From Pomphorhynchus laevis (lineage: Eukaryota; Acanthocephala; Palaeacanthocephala; Echinorhynchida; Pomphorhynchidae): DNA of 64,000 nucleotides. The translations under genes and the position numbers were made by a program. The first letter of the stretch is position 1. Each line of letters opens with the position of its first letter. The stretch is taken from positions 1 through 64,000 of the forward strand of contig WNNJ02003016.1 in NCBI GenBank assembly GCA_012934845.2, given 5' to 3'. Positions 19,945-32,784 of this stretch are shown here, one piece after another. The notes beneath the pieces are model-generated. The model saw only the letters and a program-made list of their open reading frames with translations. It did not search any database and had not been told where the DNA came from.

Positions 19945-22075
19945 CAGGCTTATGCAATTTTAAATACCCATAAATGCAATTTTATATACCCATTTATTCA
20001 ATTTTATATATCCATTTGTTCAATTTTATATACCCATCGAATATAATAAAAGAAATAAATATACTTTAAAATAAGGCTTAAAATAATACTTTATTAAGTT
20101 TGTTTAATTTAATCTGCTTACTTGCTAAACATTTTTTTCGTTTCTGTCTTATTTGTCCTTGCCATCGATTATTGTGTCGACTCGCTTCGCTCGTTGTTAT
20201 TGAATAATTGTGTGTTTAAGCTTGTGTGTTCGTTATGCTTGCTCTTCGTTGTTTGTGTATGTATATTATTTTGTATGTATATTATATCTCAAACTTTTTT
20301 ACAATATATAATATATTACAGGCTTATGCAATTTTAAATACACATATATGCAATTTTATATTTAATTTATTCAATTTTATATATCCATTTGTTCAATTTT
20401 ATATACCCATTTGTTGCATTTTTTAAACCCCTACTATGGTAGGGTTTTAAATGTATTAATTATATAATTAAATATTATTTAATTATATAAGTCTAGAAAG
20501 CGAATACACGTCATTGACACCATGACGTAGTCACTCTTATCCCGTAGTCCATGTTGAATTAAGATCTTTGCTGCGATTCTGCACATTTACTATCTTTCAG
20601 ATCCGTTTTTTATTATTCCACATACCCAGAGTGTTCACGTTGGCTATTCACTTTTATGCTATTTGATTTCATACATTTATTCCATCAATTAAATCTTTGC
20701 ATCATTAAATCATTTACACAGTGTGTATTCTATATTTTACTTTATCTCAACAATAGAAATACAAAATAAAATTACAGGATTATTTTATATACCCATATAT
20801 GCAATTTTATATACCTATTTATTCAATTTTATATACACATATATGCAATTTTATATCCAATTTATTCAATTTTATATACCTATTTATTCAATTTTATATA
20901 CTCATTTTTTTGCATGTTTTTAAACCCCCACTATGGTAAGAAAGACAAGAAAGACAGTGACAAAAGGACTGCGGGATTTTGTGTTGGGAATGGTGCAAGA
21001 AAATAAATTCACCATCAAGGAGATTTCTGAGATTTTTTAATTGGATAGAAAAACAATTAGAAAGATCGTTAAAGATTACGACAGTGGGAAGGAGTTCGTG
21101 TCGGCGAATGAGAAGCGCCGAGAGACCTGCAAGCTAAGGTATCAAGTGTTAAAGCCAGAAGAACGTGGCATCCTCAGCGTCATAAGCTGCAACTCTTTTA
21201 TTCAGAAAGAAATAAAAGAGAAAGTAAACGAACAATTTAGAGTTATGATGTCGCAGCCGACGATATCAAGAAAGCTTAAAAAGCTGGGAATCACACGGAA
21301 GAGACTAACTTGCATTCCAATCGACAGAAACACTGAAAGCATAATTGACGACTGTGCAGTATACGCATCCGATATTTCTGTGTTAGGCAATGAAAATCTC
21401 GTTTTCCTTGATGATACAGGTTTCAATCTGCACACCAGCAGGTCCTATGGATGTTCTCCTGCAACTACGAAGGCTTTTATATCTTTTCCTGCAAACAGAA
21501 ACATCAACAGAAGTGTTATGTGTGTAATTGGAATAAATGGTTTAATTGCTTATGAGTGCAGAAAAGGGGCATATAACCATGCAACACTTATTGAATTTAT
21601 AAGATCTCGTATATTACCTTATTTTTAACAGCACCCGGAAACGTTTTTAGTAATGGACAATGCAAGATTTCATCATGCAAGGGAGTTCAAGCCCTGCTCT
21701 CTGAGAGCGGTATTCCCGTAAAGTTCCTTGTTCCATATTCACCCGAATTGAACCCGATAGAAGAATTCTTCTCGATGTTAAATGCAAGATGTCACGAAAT
21801 ACAGGCAAACACTTCGGAGATTACAATTGAAAATGCCCTTCATCAGTTGTTGGCTACAAGATTGCCTACAGAAGTAAGTGTAATGGATTTTTCTCTAATA
21901 TGAGAGAATGGATTAAAAAAGCGAGACGCCGTGAAAAATTTATTTAATAAAGTATTATTTTAAGCCTTATTTTAATGTATATTTATTTCTTTATTATATT
22001 CGATGGGTATATAAAATTGAATAAATGGGGATATAAAATTGCATTTATGGGTATATAAAATTTCCATAACCCTGT
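19945..22075 (+). mobile_element. IS630/Tc1-mariner-type DNA transposon, decayed
   Basis: Terminal inverted repeats of about 150 bp match between 19945-20100 and the reverse complement of 21945-22075. Both carry ATACCCAT..CAATTTTATA sub-repeats and the AAATAAGGCTTAAAATAATAC block. The ends read CAGG..CCTG and are flanked by TA, the canonical target duplication of this superfamily. Two more left-end copies lie inside at about 20313-20445 and 20773-20930, so the 5' part was built by repeated self-insertion or duplication. Confidence 0.85.
20933..21948 (+). pseudogene. IS630/Tc1-mariner transposase (broken)
   Basis: The DDE transposase that would cut and paste the element at TA sites. It starts MVRKTRKTVTKGLRDFVLGM at 20933 with a helix-turn-helix region. 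In-frame stops follow at 21038-21040 and 21626-21628, then one frame change near 21720. The catalytic blocks are visible: FLDDTGFNLHTSRSYG (first D), VMDNARFHHA (second D, about 21652) and PYSPELNPIEEFFS (glutamate, about 21737). The FLDDTGFN block and the intact spacing of motifs make the family firm. It is inactive as it stands. Confidence 0.85.
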
Positions 22076-22109
22076 AATTGTTTTGGATAATTGTTTTGAA
22101 CTAATCGTT

Positions 22110-23088
22110 CAAAAGCGGCCGAAACCTAATAGCATAGCAGTTACTCCTGATGACATCTAATCCTTATTCTTATACATTGTCCATTATTTATTAGTCAATT
22201 CATAAAAATGACTCTTATTTTAAATTTCAGTATTTTATTTTAACTTGATATATCTATTATATAAAATCTTATATAACAATTATTTATTATTTAATTATTT
22301 AACTTTTATTTACCATTATTTTTAAATATAAAATAGATAAAATGAATAGACTGTTAGCTGATCTGATTTAAGTGAAAACTTTCCGAATATCAATGAAATG
22401 TATGCAAGGGTCTGTTGCGCTGTGGTATCCCTGCGTAAAGAGGAAAGCGTACTTTCACCAGTTGTGACAGTCAAAAGGCAATAAATTTCAAAAAAGACAG
22501 TAACATATGATTTTTAAATAGAAGAAATATATTTAATATTTAACAAGATATTCTAAAATATTGGATCTTCCTTCTACATTGTAGATATTTTTTGTTTCAC
22601 ATTTCTCCATATACGCGCCTAAAAATTAGATGATTAGGGTTTTAGATAACGTGAGAAATGCAAAGGTTTATGTGTCCTTAGTTACTTGCATATCATTAAT
22701 TGTTCAGTGGCGTATTTGACCTCGCTGCTATGCTAGATCGAGACTAGGGTATGAAACCTGATAACATAGCAGTTCTTCCTGGTGGCCTTTAATCCTTATT
22801 CTGATAAATCGTCTGTTATTTATTATTCAATTCATTAAAATTGATTTTTATTTTAAATTTCAAGATTCTATTTTAACTTGATATAAATTATATAAAATCT
22901 TACATAACAATTATTTATGTATAATTATTTAGTATTTATTATTTAATTATTTGAATTTTATTTAGAATTATTTTTAATAAAATACTTATATTGAGTTGGC
23001 TGATCTGATCATCTGTTATTTATTAATTATCACATTAATAATTACATTAATTTGGCATATAGATCTTATATATTAAAGCATAATATAT
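22110..23088 (+). repeat. 3' flank of the long gene with two Penelope-tail modules; source of captured copies
   Basis: Tail modules in plus orientation lie at about 22115-22205 and 22705-22830. The reverse complement of about 22120-23160 reappears at 44940-45960, and part of it at 4727-5355. Because it abuts the true last exon, this is the source copy. No other gene is seen. Confidence 0.7.
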
Positions 23089-23423
23089 TTAAAGGTCTTC
23101 AAGAAGTTCTTCTAATGCATCAACGTCAGTGCTTTCCATTAATTGCTCTCTTTTCTCGTCGATTGTTTCTTTTAAATTCATTATTAAATAATGAAGATCC
23201 TTTTCTTTATTATCGTCAATTTTTAGCTTGATACCGTTCATTATTTTAGTGTCACAACTTTCATAAATCATTGGGAAGTTTGTCTTTCGAAGAATGTGCA
23301 ACTTTTGTTCATTCTCTTGTATGCGTCGTAGAAGGCAATTGTTTAAGTTTTTAAGAACATTCAAGCTGATGATATTGTGCATGTATTTGTGCACTTTTTT
23401 CTTTCGTGTGTTAGTGATGTCCT
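23089..23423 (-). CDS. Long gene, exon 13 (last)
   Basis: Begins after a TTTGTAG acceptor and encodes EDITNTRKKKVHKYMHNI.. through MESTDVDALEELLEDL and a TAA stop; 110 residues. It is charged and predicted helical (INGIKLKIDDNKEKDLHY-like stretches), with an acidic C-terminus. The phase (one base carried from exon 12) gives Glu at the join. The last 70 bases and the 3' flank were copied to 4.7 kb and 45.0 kb. Function is unknown. Confidence 0.75.
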
Positions 23424-23483
23424 CTACAAAGCAAATAAAGAAATGAGATGACATCTATGACTTGTATATAAATGAGATAATAC

Positions 23484-23646
23484 CTCTATTTTTAGAATTA
23501 CCACTTGCAATTTCAGTTAAAACAAAGTCTGTACTTATTGATTTTAAATCCTCCTGTCGTTTATGGCATTTATCAACAGCGGTGCTAAGTCCACTGGCAT
23601 GTCTAAAGGACTGACGCTGTTCCAATTTGAAACGTTTCAACGCGTT
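23484..23646 (-). CDS. Long gene, exon 12
   Basis: The acceptor ATGTTTTAG precedes NALKRFKLEQRQSFRHASGL..; the exon ends ..SGNSKNR plus one base before the donor GTATTATC. The intron to exon 13 is only 60 nt (23424-23483) with perfect GT..AG, and the frame is kept, so the join is strong. An overlapping short frame upstream (MTSFYCKCG.., about 23685) is out of frame and not used here. Confidence 0.75.
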
Positions 23647-24019
23647 CTAAAACATACCCGCATTTACAATAGAAACTTGTCATTGTCTATATAGTTGGAT
23701 GATGTAATTTAAGTTTAACGCTATGTTTAGCGTGATTTTATATATACAATAAATTTATGGTTCCTTTAGATTGATTATAAAACAATATAAAGCAGTTATA
23801 TTATAGCTGATTTATATAACCGCCACACAACTGAAAATAATCAGTTTTTTTATGTGTTTTGTAAGTAATGCGACAAACAAATGCTTTTCTTTAATATCAG
23901 TGATAATTGTAACCTCAATACCAGTTATGTAACGATATTATAGAAATGTTAGTTGTCTATATTATATATTATATAATTATATATTATATAATTATAAAAT
24001 TATATATTATATAATATAG

Positions 24020-26875
24020 ACATAGAAGCAGTATGCAATTGCAAAAGTCTTAATTTTGATAAAATAAATGAACACATACGCACTCATAATCTAGAATTAA
24101 TTGAAAATTGTGAATTAAGAAAGCTGCTATCAAGAGGGTTTAAATATAGATTAATTTTATTTTATTTTTAACACAAGTTTTTATTATAAATATAGATTAT
24201 ATTTTTTTAATAAATTGAATTTATTATAACAAACAAAAATTGATAATTATACTGGAGAAAATTCGTCAATCTTCGTAAACTTCTCCAAGTCTACCGCGAA
24301 ATCTGCTATGCATATCAACAAATTAATATTTCATGTTTTGGCAGAGTGGCCCTCAAGTCCAGAGTCTTGGCGCGAAGAGGGACTCTGCGATGATAATATT
24401 TGCGTAGGGGTGTCGATTTGACGGGTGCTGGTGAACTGATAGGAACCGGGAACATGGTAGCGCGGATCCTTTTGACAACGAGATGATGCCCTGGCCAAGG
24501 CAACGCTAATTGATCTGCAAATTTCCGACGCAATATAGATTAAATAATAACAATAGAAATAAAATTTACAATTCGTTATATAATGACTTCAATGCGAACA
24601 TTAGTAACTGATTAATAATGAAAGCTTTAATACATTAATGATAAATATTAGAGAGAAAATGAAAATAACAAACAACTATAAAAGGAAAGATAAAATTAAT
24701 AAAGATATGTATAAAGAACTTACTAAATTAAAGGATAACTATATAATAACAAATACTTACAAAGCTAGTAATAACTTTGTCTTCATATGCAAAAAAGCTT
24801 TATTATGATATACTGATGAAAGAAGTTAATTATAATGATTTAAATGTGAATCCAACACATGAACGTAGTGAGTTGAGTTTTGAAACAATTATTACAAGTC
24901 ACTGTTCTATAATGGATAAAAAAAGTATAAAGGTTGAATTAGATAATAAAACTATACCTATATTATATTGGAATCCAAAATTACATAAAAATCCAATAAA
25001 ACCTAGGTTCATATGTAGTGCGTTTAAATGTACATTAAAACCACTTTCTGTCTATATGAATAAAATACTTGAAGTAATTAAAGCACACTTTAAAAAATAG
25101 TGCAAGGTAATCGAAATTAATACTGGTTTAAAACACTATTTCAGTATTAATTCTACAAAAGAATTTTTAGAACAGACAAAAGGAATAAATTTTCAAAATA
25201 TAAATACATACGATTTTAGTACGCTTTATACAAATCTAGATTTAGTAGATAGTAAATACTTAAATTCTTACGTTGGTAAGCTTTTTAATAGCGAAAGCTT
25301 AAATACATCGAAGATAAACATTTAGAAAACGTATACAATTAAAAAGAAAATGAAAATAACAAACAATTATAGAAGGAAAGATAAAATTAATAAAGATATG
25401 TATAAAGAACTTACTAAATTAAAGGATATATAATAACAACTATTGATAAAGCTAGTAATAATTTTGTCTTCATATGCAAAAAGCTTTATTATGATATACT
25501 AATGAAAGAGGTTATTTCTAATGATTTAAATGTAAACGTAACATATAAATGTAGTGATTTTAGTAGTGATTTTTTCAGTGTTCAATATTAAATAAAACCG
25601 GTATAAAGGTTGAATCAGATAATAAAACTTTACCTATATTATTGTAATATAAAATACTATAATCGGATAATAAATGTTAATAATAGCAAAACCATAAACT
25701 TCATTAACAAATGTATAGATAACATAAATATAAGTAGACATAAAAAATAATAATAAATAATTAACAATTATATTATAATAATCTAGTTAAACGCAGACCA
25801 AGAAGTCATGGTGATAAAAGGAATAAGAAAAATAGAGTTAAAAATATTAAAAAAGATATGTATATAAATAAACAATTAGAAATATTAAAACAACTTTTAA
25901 GATATAATAGGCTAAAATATCTTTATGTAAATATAAGAAGTTTTTCTAAAGATATCACATGTTCAATAAATCAAAAATTAATTAACGACTATGATAGGCT
26001 AAGTTGTATAATAGACAGTTATCGTAATACAAAATACTATAATCGTACAATAAATGTTAATAATAACAATAGAAAATATACATTAACCATAAACTTCATA
26101 AATAAATGTATAGATAACATAAATAAATATAAATAGACTTAAATAATTCCAAAAGTAAAGAAATAATAGGATCAGATTTAAGTAAAAATATTTTAATATA
26201 AGGTATAGATTGTTACCGCCATAAGGACGGAAAATTTGTAATTATGATAAAGAATTGAAATCAATATGTAATGATGGATGATATTAGAAATATTACAGAA
26301 ACATAATGCAATTCTAAAAGTCTTAATTTTGATAAAAACTAAGACTATAATTTTGATAAAATGAGAAAAGTGCGATAATGCGACATGATTTATGGCTTGA
26401 ACACGATCCATCATTCAATGAATTTGATGGGGTCGAATAACATGGTTGTTTATGCCGTCCATAACATAAATTTATTTATATGTATTTTTTATAAATAAAA
26501 ATAGGTATAAGTTGTTACCGCCATTAAGACAAAAAAATAATTATAGTAAAGAATTGAAATCAATATGTAACGATGATATTAGAAAAATTCTAGAGAAGAA
26601 TCCAATTGCAAAAGTCTTAATTTTGATTAAAAAAAATAAATGAACATATATGTACCCATAATCTAGAATTAATTGAAAATTGGGAATTAAGGAAGCTGCT
26701 ATCAAAAGGGTATAAATATAGGTTAAATAATAAAAATAAAGTTTACAATTCGTTATATAAAGACTTAAATTCAAATTTGATAAGCTTATTAATAACAAAA
26801 GCTCAAATATATTTAAGATTAAAATTCGGAAAAATTATAATAACGGTAAAAGTAAAATAATAATAAAGTAACAAG
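24020..26875 (+). mobile_element. Scrambled Penelope-like copies
   Basis: Pieces of the same Penelope-like family lie in plus orientation but out of order. There are N-terminal parts at 24020-24150 and 24535-24770, an RT start at 24777-25255 broken by a stop at 25099, another N-terminal/RT junction at 25290-25560, a fresh 5' start at about 25795-26180, and further N-terminal pieces at 26190-26340 and 26500-26870. No copy is complete. The patchwork suggests repeated template switching or insertion into older copies. Confidence 0.75.
24155..24535. other. G+C-richer insertion inside a Penelope piece
   Basis: The Penelope N-terminal sequence stops after AAATATAGATTA near 24152 and resumes with ATATAGATTAAATAAT at 24533. 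The DNA between is foreign to the element and, from about 24325, markedly richer in G+C. A 72-codon minus-strand ORF (24315-24533; RRKFADQLALPWPGHHLVV..) covers it, but I do not recognise it. Confidence 0.45.
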
Positions 26876-26984
26876 ATAAATAATTAAATAATAATAAATA
26901 ATTATACATAATAAATAATTAATATATAAGATTTTAAATAATTTTTATAAAGTTACAATTTAAAATTGAAATTTAAAATAAAAG

Positions 26985-27095
26985 TCAACTTTTATGAATT
27001 GATTAATAAATAACATACGATGAATCAGAATTAGGATTATAGGTAATCAGGAGGAACGTTATATAATCGGGTTTCGGCCCATTACTCTTATTGGT
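26985..27095 (-). repeat. Penelope-tail module, solo
   Basis: Contains ATAACATACGATGAATCAGAA, AATCAGGAGGAACG and GGTTTCGGCCC in the order expected for a minus-oriented tail. The second pseudoknot arm set is missing. Confidence 0.6.
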
Positions 27096-27099
27096 GGTC

Positions 27100-28317
27100 G
27101 ATTATAGCGAACGTTTTTTGACGTTTGTGTATTAAATATTCTTGCTCAATTGTACATTAACAAAGAAGGCCGATCGTTTTAAGAGCACCATGTTGAAAGT
27201 AAACGAGCAAAATATTCTTAAAAAGAGTTAGTAATTGAACATGGATAATTTTGTCCTATTATATTTTCGACATTTGGAGGAACTGGAAATCATACAACTA
27301 GAATTATTTAGCTTATTGCACATCGTATATCAAGCAAGAGACAATAAAATTATTCAGATTGCATTAGATATATTTAGACGACGTTTTGTTTTTGCATTCG
27401 CGCGTTCGGCATCCGCTTGTAAACGTAAATCGAAAAGTAGTGTACTTGAAAAACCTTAATAAAACCCTATGTTATATTTTATAAATATAATATTTATAAT
27501 TTATTTGAAATGTATTATAATACATTATAATTAAGTTTCTTAATGTGGCAGATGCACATAGACTGTGTGTTTATAATCCCACAAAAGCGAAACAAATTAA
27601 AACAATAGTTACGCGTTTAGAAGCATTAAACTTGGATACTTTTTGAAAAAATAAGTGAAGATGAAAATCACAGGTGATATTAGGGGATTCTAAAGTAGAG
27701 GAAGAGCAGATCTCTGCTGCTTCAGTAAAGGAGCAGCAGAGATCGACGGTCAAAATTTCCGCGTAAAAGATTAAATTTATTTTTAACATTTTGTTGATTT
27801 ATGTTTAAATATGTTTTTGATTTTATTTTTATAGTAACCTAGTTTAAAATATGCATCAATTAAATTATTTAAATGATTTTGAAGAAAGTCAAAATCGTTG
27901 CAAATTGTTGCAATTCTTAAAATTTCGTTATTTAATTTATATGCAGGATCATGTTATTGTAATTGACTTAAATGGATTTCGCCGATACGAAACCTATTAT
28001 ATACACTAGATAATTAAAGTCAACTTTATGGAATGCATGAATTTTCATGCGAAAAACTAAAATCACTACGTTCATATGTTGCTATTGTTTATTTTGTCGA
28101 TATCAAAATATATTAATGAGTGCAAATATAAGTGATGAAGAGTTGACCTCAGTCATTTATAATTTCATAACAAGAATTCATATTGAAACTACGCTCTTGT
28201 AATTATGAAAATAGTTATAATCATGTATTTATGTATATTATTCATATAATATAAATATAACTATTTTCAAAACTTAGCATGTATTGGGCACCGATGATAT
28301 GTTGTAGAAGTTTTTTC
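27100..28317. other. No supported gene; contains an extra LINE 3' tail
   Basis: A segment at about 27541-27760 is a direct, diverged repeat of 28318-28510, which is the 3' tail of the LINE that follows; it is probably a severely truncated LINE copy. A 74-codon plus-strand ORF (27235-27459) has no recognisable content. Confidence 0.5.
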
Positions 28318-30984
28318 ATGATGGAAATGCACAAAGACTGTGTGCTTCCAAACCCACAAAAGCGAAACAGATAGAAAACAATAGTTAAGCACTTAGAAGC
28401 ATTGAACGTAGTTGCTTTTTGAAGTAAGAGAGTAAGGATGAAGATCGTAGGTGATCATGTAGAGAATTTTAAAGTAGAGGAGCAGCGATACGTAGAAATC
28501 AACGGCCGAAGTTGGTTAAGTGAAGAGATACGTGTAGCAGAAGAGAAGCAAAGGAACGTAGGTGAGTGGAAATAGAGCGAGATTCACTTAGATTTGACAG
28601 ATAAAGATTAGAAGGATAATTACAATAGAGAATGCGATAGGTTAGGCAAAGTAGACGAAAACGAACACGGTGTTCAATACTTAACCATCCAAGTTTTGAT
28701 AAATAGAAAGAGATATGATCGTATTTACGAAGTCGAAAGAAAATGCACACAACAGTGTTAATAAGGCACTGAAGAAGTTTGATTGATGACTTTAAAAATA
28801 AGACAAGAAGGCTAGACAGTAATCAACACTTTGAAAAAGAAGAGACGAGATAAGAGATTTATAAGAACTAAAGTCTTGAGAATTTCTGCCAAGACGAATA
28901 CTACGGAGAAGAATAGTTGAAGATCTAGTTTTATCATGAATGAAGGTATCGAGATTCAGATTATTGTCGAAGTGAACGCCTAAAAAAACCAGTTTATCTA
29001 CATCAAGAAAAATTGTGTTATATCCAGAGTAGGCGGAGGTACAGAAACGGAAGACGTGAAATCCATAACACTTTAGATTTGGTAGGTTTGAGGGACATGC
29101 GCAAAGAAATTAGATGTTTTGATAGATCATAAAGACAATTCGACGAAGACATAAAAAGCTGGCTTAGGGAATAAGAAAACGAGTTAGAATAAAGAAGTAT
29201 ATCATCAGCGTACTGCATTACTCTAAAGCAGAATTTATTAGTTATAAAAGATAAATCTCAGAGAAGAAGCGTAAAGAGAATAAGGTCAAGTACTGAACCT
29301 TGAGGTACACCACAAGAGAGAGAAGATAGTGGAGAACACATCGAATTAGAATGGACGGAAAATGATCGATCGGAGAGATACGAAGAGAACCAAGCCAAGG
29401 TGGACGAAGAGAAGTCATAATGATAGTGAAGACGAGAAAGGATTTTGTTATCGACAATCTTGAATGCAGATGAAAGATCGAGCTATGTTACCACACTACA
29501 AAGTCCTTTGTCACGAGTGGAGCGCAGATCAAAAAATACTTTATGAGATGCGATTTCGTCGAATGATTGAAGCGGATAACATATTAAACAGAAAAGTAGA
29601 GCTGCTATGAAGAGATAAGCTTGTTGATCTGATCTAAGACAAGGTGTTCTAGAATTCTAGATAAGAGTGGTAGAATTGATATTAGGCGATACGATGAAGG
29701 AAGAGAGAGGTCAAAAGAGGCCTTTTTAAGTAGGGGACGAACAATAGCCGTTTTATAAAGAACAGTAATTATTCCATTCTCGATTAACGAGTTAAAAAGG
29801 CTGGTAAGGAAAGGTGAGATGTTAGTGGACAACAATTTGAGAATTCGAGTAGGGATAGGATCGGCAGTAGAGGACTTATAGGTTGACGAAATAAGAAGGC
29901 AAGATACCTTATCTTCATATACTAAGTGGTAAAAGTGCTCAGGAATACGAATAGACGGGATCAAGAAGTTTGCGAAAGGACTATGATCGAATCGATAAGA
30001 TTCGATCATATGATCGAATTATGATCAGAGAAGCGAGAAATAAGAGAATCCAGTTTTCCATTTAGTTTGAGATCATTAGTTGAAGCCAGTATGCCTCGCC
30101 AAAACTATGTACCTTAGAACGCAGAAGTTGTTTATACGAAAGACGAAGAGCTAAGAATTGGTTACACTGAACGGATGAATTAAATGCTGAAGATAGACTG
30201 AGATAACGATGATAAGTGCTGAAAGAACGGCACAGGGAGCGTTTTGAGGTCACACACTCAGAGTCGAAACATGTTGCACGATAGTAACGTGATTGAGCAA
30301 AATTTTTAAAGGAGAAAATTTCATCGAGGATAGCATTGTTAAAAAAGCACATAAGTAATTGAAGGATTGACAGATCAAAGGAGGATACATAAACGAGGTG
30401 CGATTGATATTAGAGCGAAGGTAAAAATCGAGTAATTTCCAAGAAAGACACAATATAATTTTTGCAGGAGCATTGATTTTTAACAATGGGATTGAACAGG
30501 TAGAAGTGGTCAGATAGATCAGGATCAACTATACGCAATGAAGAAGACAAGGCAAGACGCGAAGGTAGGGCAACGATATCGAGGGTACCGTCAAGAGTAT
30601 GGATAGCAGAAGAATAATGAGAAGACATGATTTAAAAATCATGATCATTAAATGTAGAAATCGTCTTTAGGATATTGAAATCACAAGGACGGTCTAAGCG
30701 AATATTTATATCACCTAGTACAACGCAAGGTAAACTAGAGAGGAATATGAACGAACATAAGTTTGACACTTTACATAAAAAATTGTCTGGCGGATGATTC
30801 GATCAAGGTTGATAGATATTTAGAACTAAGATCCGGCCTTTACACGGAACACAAGTAGTTCGAAAGTAAGAGGAACACACGGCAACGATAACAATTGCAA
30901 CTGAGACCAATGGTGAGAGAAAGCTATAAGACCACAGTAGTTAATTGATCTGTTTGAACTGAAAGATAGTTGACGATCTTTTAT

Positions 30985-31815
30985 ATGTGTATTTAACTCT
31001 AACAATGTTTATTCAATAAAACAAATTTAGTAGTCTCATTGTCAATAAAACCAATATTAATGATTAAGAAGGTATATATCTAGATATGAACATTAAATTA
31101 ACATTAACTAAAACTACTATTAATTTATATCGTAAAGATGACATATTTAAATTTACAAGAAACATATTTTTGCATGAGCATTCATGCATACCATATAATA
31201 TAAAATATAATACATTAAATAATGAAATTTTAAGAATTGCAACAATATGTAATGATATTGGCTTTCTTCAAAATCATTTAAATAATTTAATAGATACATA
31301 TTTTAAACTAGGTTACTATAAAAATACCATCAAGCAGAAAATAGTAAAATATATAAATCAACACAATAATATAAAAAATAAATTTAAAATCATTAGCGAA
31401 AAATTTTTATGGATGGATAATAAATAATATACTTTGTATTAAAATAAGATGCTAGATAATCAAATTTAATCAGAGGAAATACATCATTAGCATGTATTTG
31501 GTCCCGCTGCTATGCTGGATAGAGGAGTTAGTGGCCGAAACCTGATAGCATAACAGTTCCTCCTGATGACCTCTAATCCTTATTCTGATACAACGTCTGT
31601 TATTTATTAGTCAATTCATAAAAATGACGTTTATTTTAAATTTCAATTTTTTATTTTATTTTAACTTGATTTAAATTATAGAGAATCTAAAAACAATTAT
31701 TAATTTTATTATTTAATTATTACTTTTTGATTTAGCATTATTATGTTTTGTTTATTTTATAATTATATTAAATACGTAGATTTATTTTATATTTTTTTAA
31801 ATATGTAGACCCAGT
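30985..31815 (+). mobile_element. Penelope-like 3' fragment inserted into the LINE endonuclease
   Basis: Starts within the RT near the YIDD region (..TCTAACAATGTTTATTCAAT), includes an open stretch at 31086-31427 (MNIKLTLTKTTINLYRKDDI.. to ..WMDNK) and the 3' tail through GTAGACCCAGTTAGCTGATT. It is almost identical to 9130-9842, so it is a recent insertion. LINE endonuclease sequence is continuous in sense on both sides. Confidence 0.8.
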
Positions 31816-32239
31816 TAGCTGATTTGATTTATCAATTACAGAGAGGTTTAAAGAGCGGAGGTGTTTAATAGAGTAATCATTCGGATCAACGTGCCAAGAT
31901 TTTGTTAAACACAAAACATCAAAAGATTTATGAAGGGTAAGATCATATACTGAATCAACCTTGTTACTAAGAGAACGGATATTTATGACGGCTAATTTCC
32001 AAGAAGACTTAGGAAGCAGTGAGTCGAGTCAATTAAAAGATACACTAGAAGATTTGTTGAAAGATTTACTGAATGCTTTACTTGAGAATTTACTGGATTT
32101 TTTACTGAAGGCTTTACTTAAGAGTTTACTCAAGGCTTTACTGGAGAGTTTACTGGAGGTAAACTTGATAATGTATTGGAGAAATTACTATATGATTTAT
32201 TGGAAGATTTACTGGATTTGAAGGCTTTAATAGTTAAAT

Positions 32240-32509
32240 CTAGGAGCTGGATAAACTCGCAGTGTTGTTATTCTCTAAGTTTGTCTTCAGCTGGTGATTT
32301 TCTATAACCCTATTACGGATAATGAAAGTAGAGGAACGGTTAGTGCTTCGTTTCTCGTCAAGTTCGGCACGGAGAGGTTTGTAAGCATCACGTTCTACTG
32401 GTGACAAATCAGGAATAAGGTAGACTCTGGAAAATCCAGGTGAATTTCGTAGCTTACTACAATAGGAAAGTGCTTGACGTGATATCGATTCGTCAGTTGA
32501 AGCAAGCAA
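32240..32509 (-). pseudogene. LINE ORF1 C-terminal region
   Basis: The minus-strand reading contains SDESISRQALSYCSKLRN-like sequence, then VYLIPDLSPVERDAYKPLRA and ELDEKR. This is the PDL-ER-L-EL pattern at the end of the nucleic-acid-binding ORF1 in CR1/jockey-type LINEs. It lies just upstream of the endonuclease of the same element. The N-terminal part is not discernible. Confidence 0.6.
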
Positions 32510-32784
32510 CCATAGAGGAATATCAGTTCGTTTAGCTGAAAATCGTTTGAGTCGAAGATACCGATATGTTGATAGATTTATCCCGATTTTAGAGCAAATG
32601 TTCTCAACGACGTAATTTTAGACAACAGGTAACCCTCTAATGATTACATTACACGAACGGTTTGCCTGCTTATCACACTCGCAAGAATTTAAGCGGGGTA
32701 GATACCTGTTTAAATGATTGGCCGTGAATAAGGACTGAAAACTGATAGCCCACGCCAAAGATAGTTAGATCTTTCGGTAGTATA

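Larger units (their letters stand above)
28318..32780 (-). mobile_element. Second CR1/L2-like LINE, nearly full span but decayed, split by a Penelope fragment
   Basis: From its 3' tail (28318-28510) it runs through an RT C-terminus (28499-28750, WLSIEHRVRFRLLCLTYRIL), the RT YADD box (29018-29218, MQYADDILLYS), the RT N-terminus (29605-30009, SSTADPIPTRILK) and the endonuclease (30410-30960, DGTLDIVALP and DPDLSDHF). Across the insertion follow endonuclease DVLCLTKSW (about 31860-31920) and an ORF1-type C-terminal region (32240-32509). It carries many frame breaks and is a different subfamily from the LINE at 1.2 and 41.4 kb. Confidence 0.8.

Noticed and set aside
20122-20923. Three plus-strand ORFs with repeated IYPICQFYI-like strings
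   Set aside because: They are translations of the transposon's subterminal CAATTTTATATACCCAT repeats.
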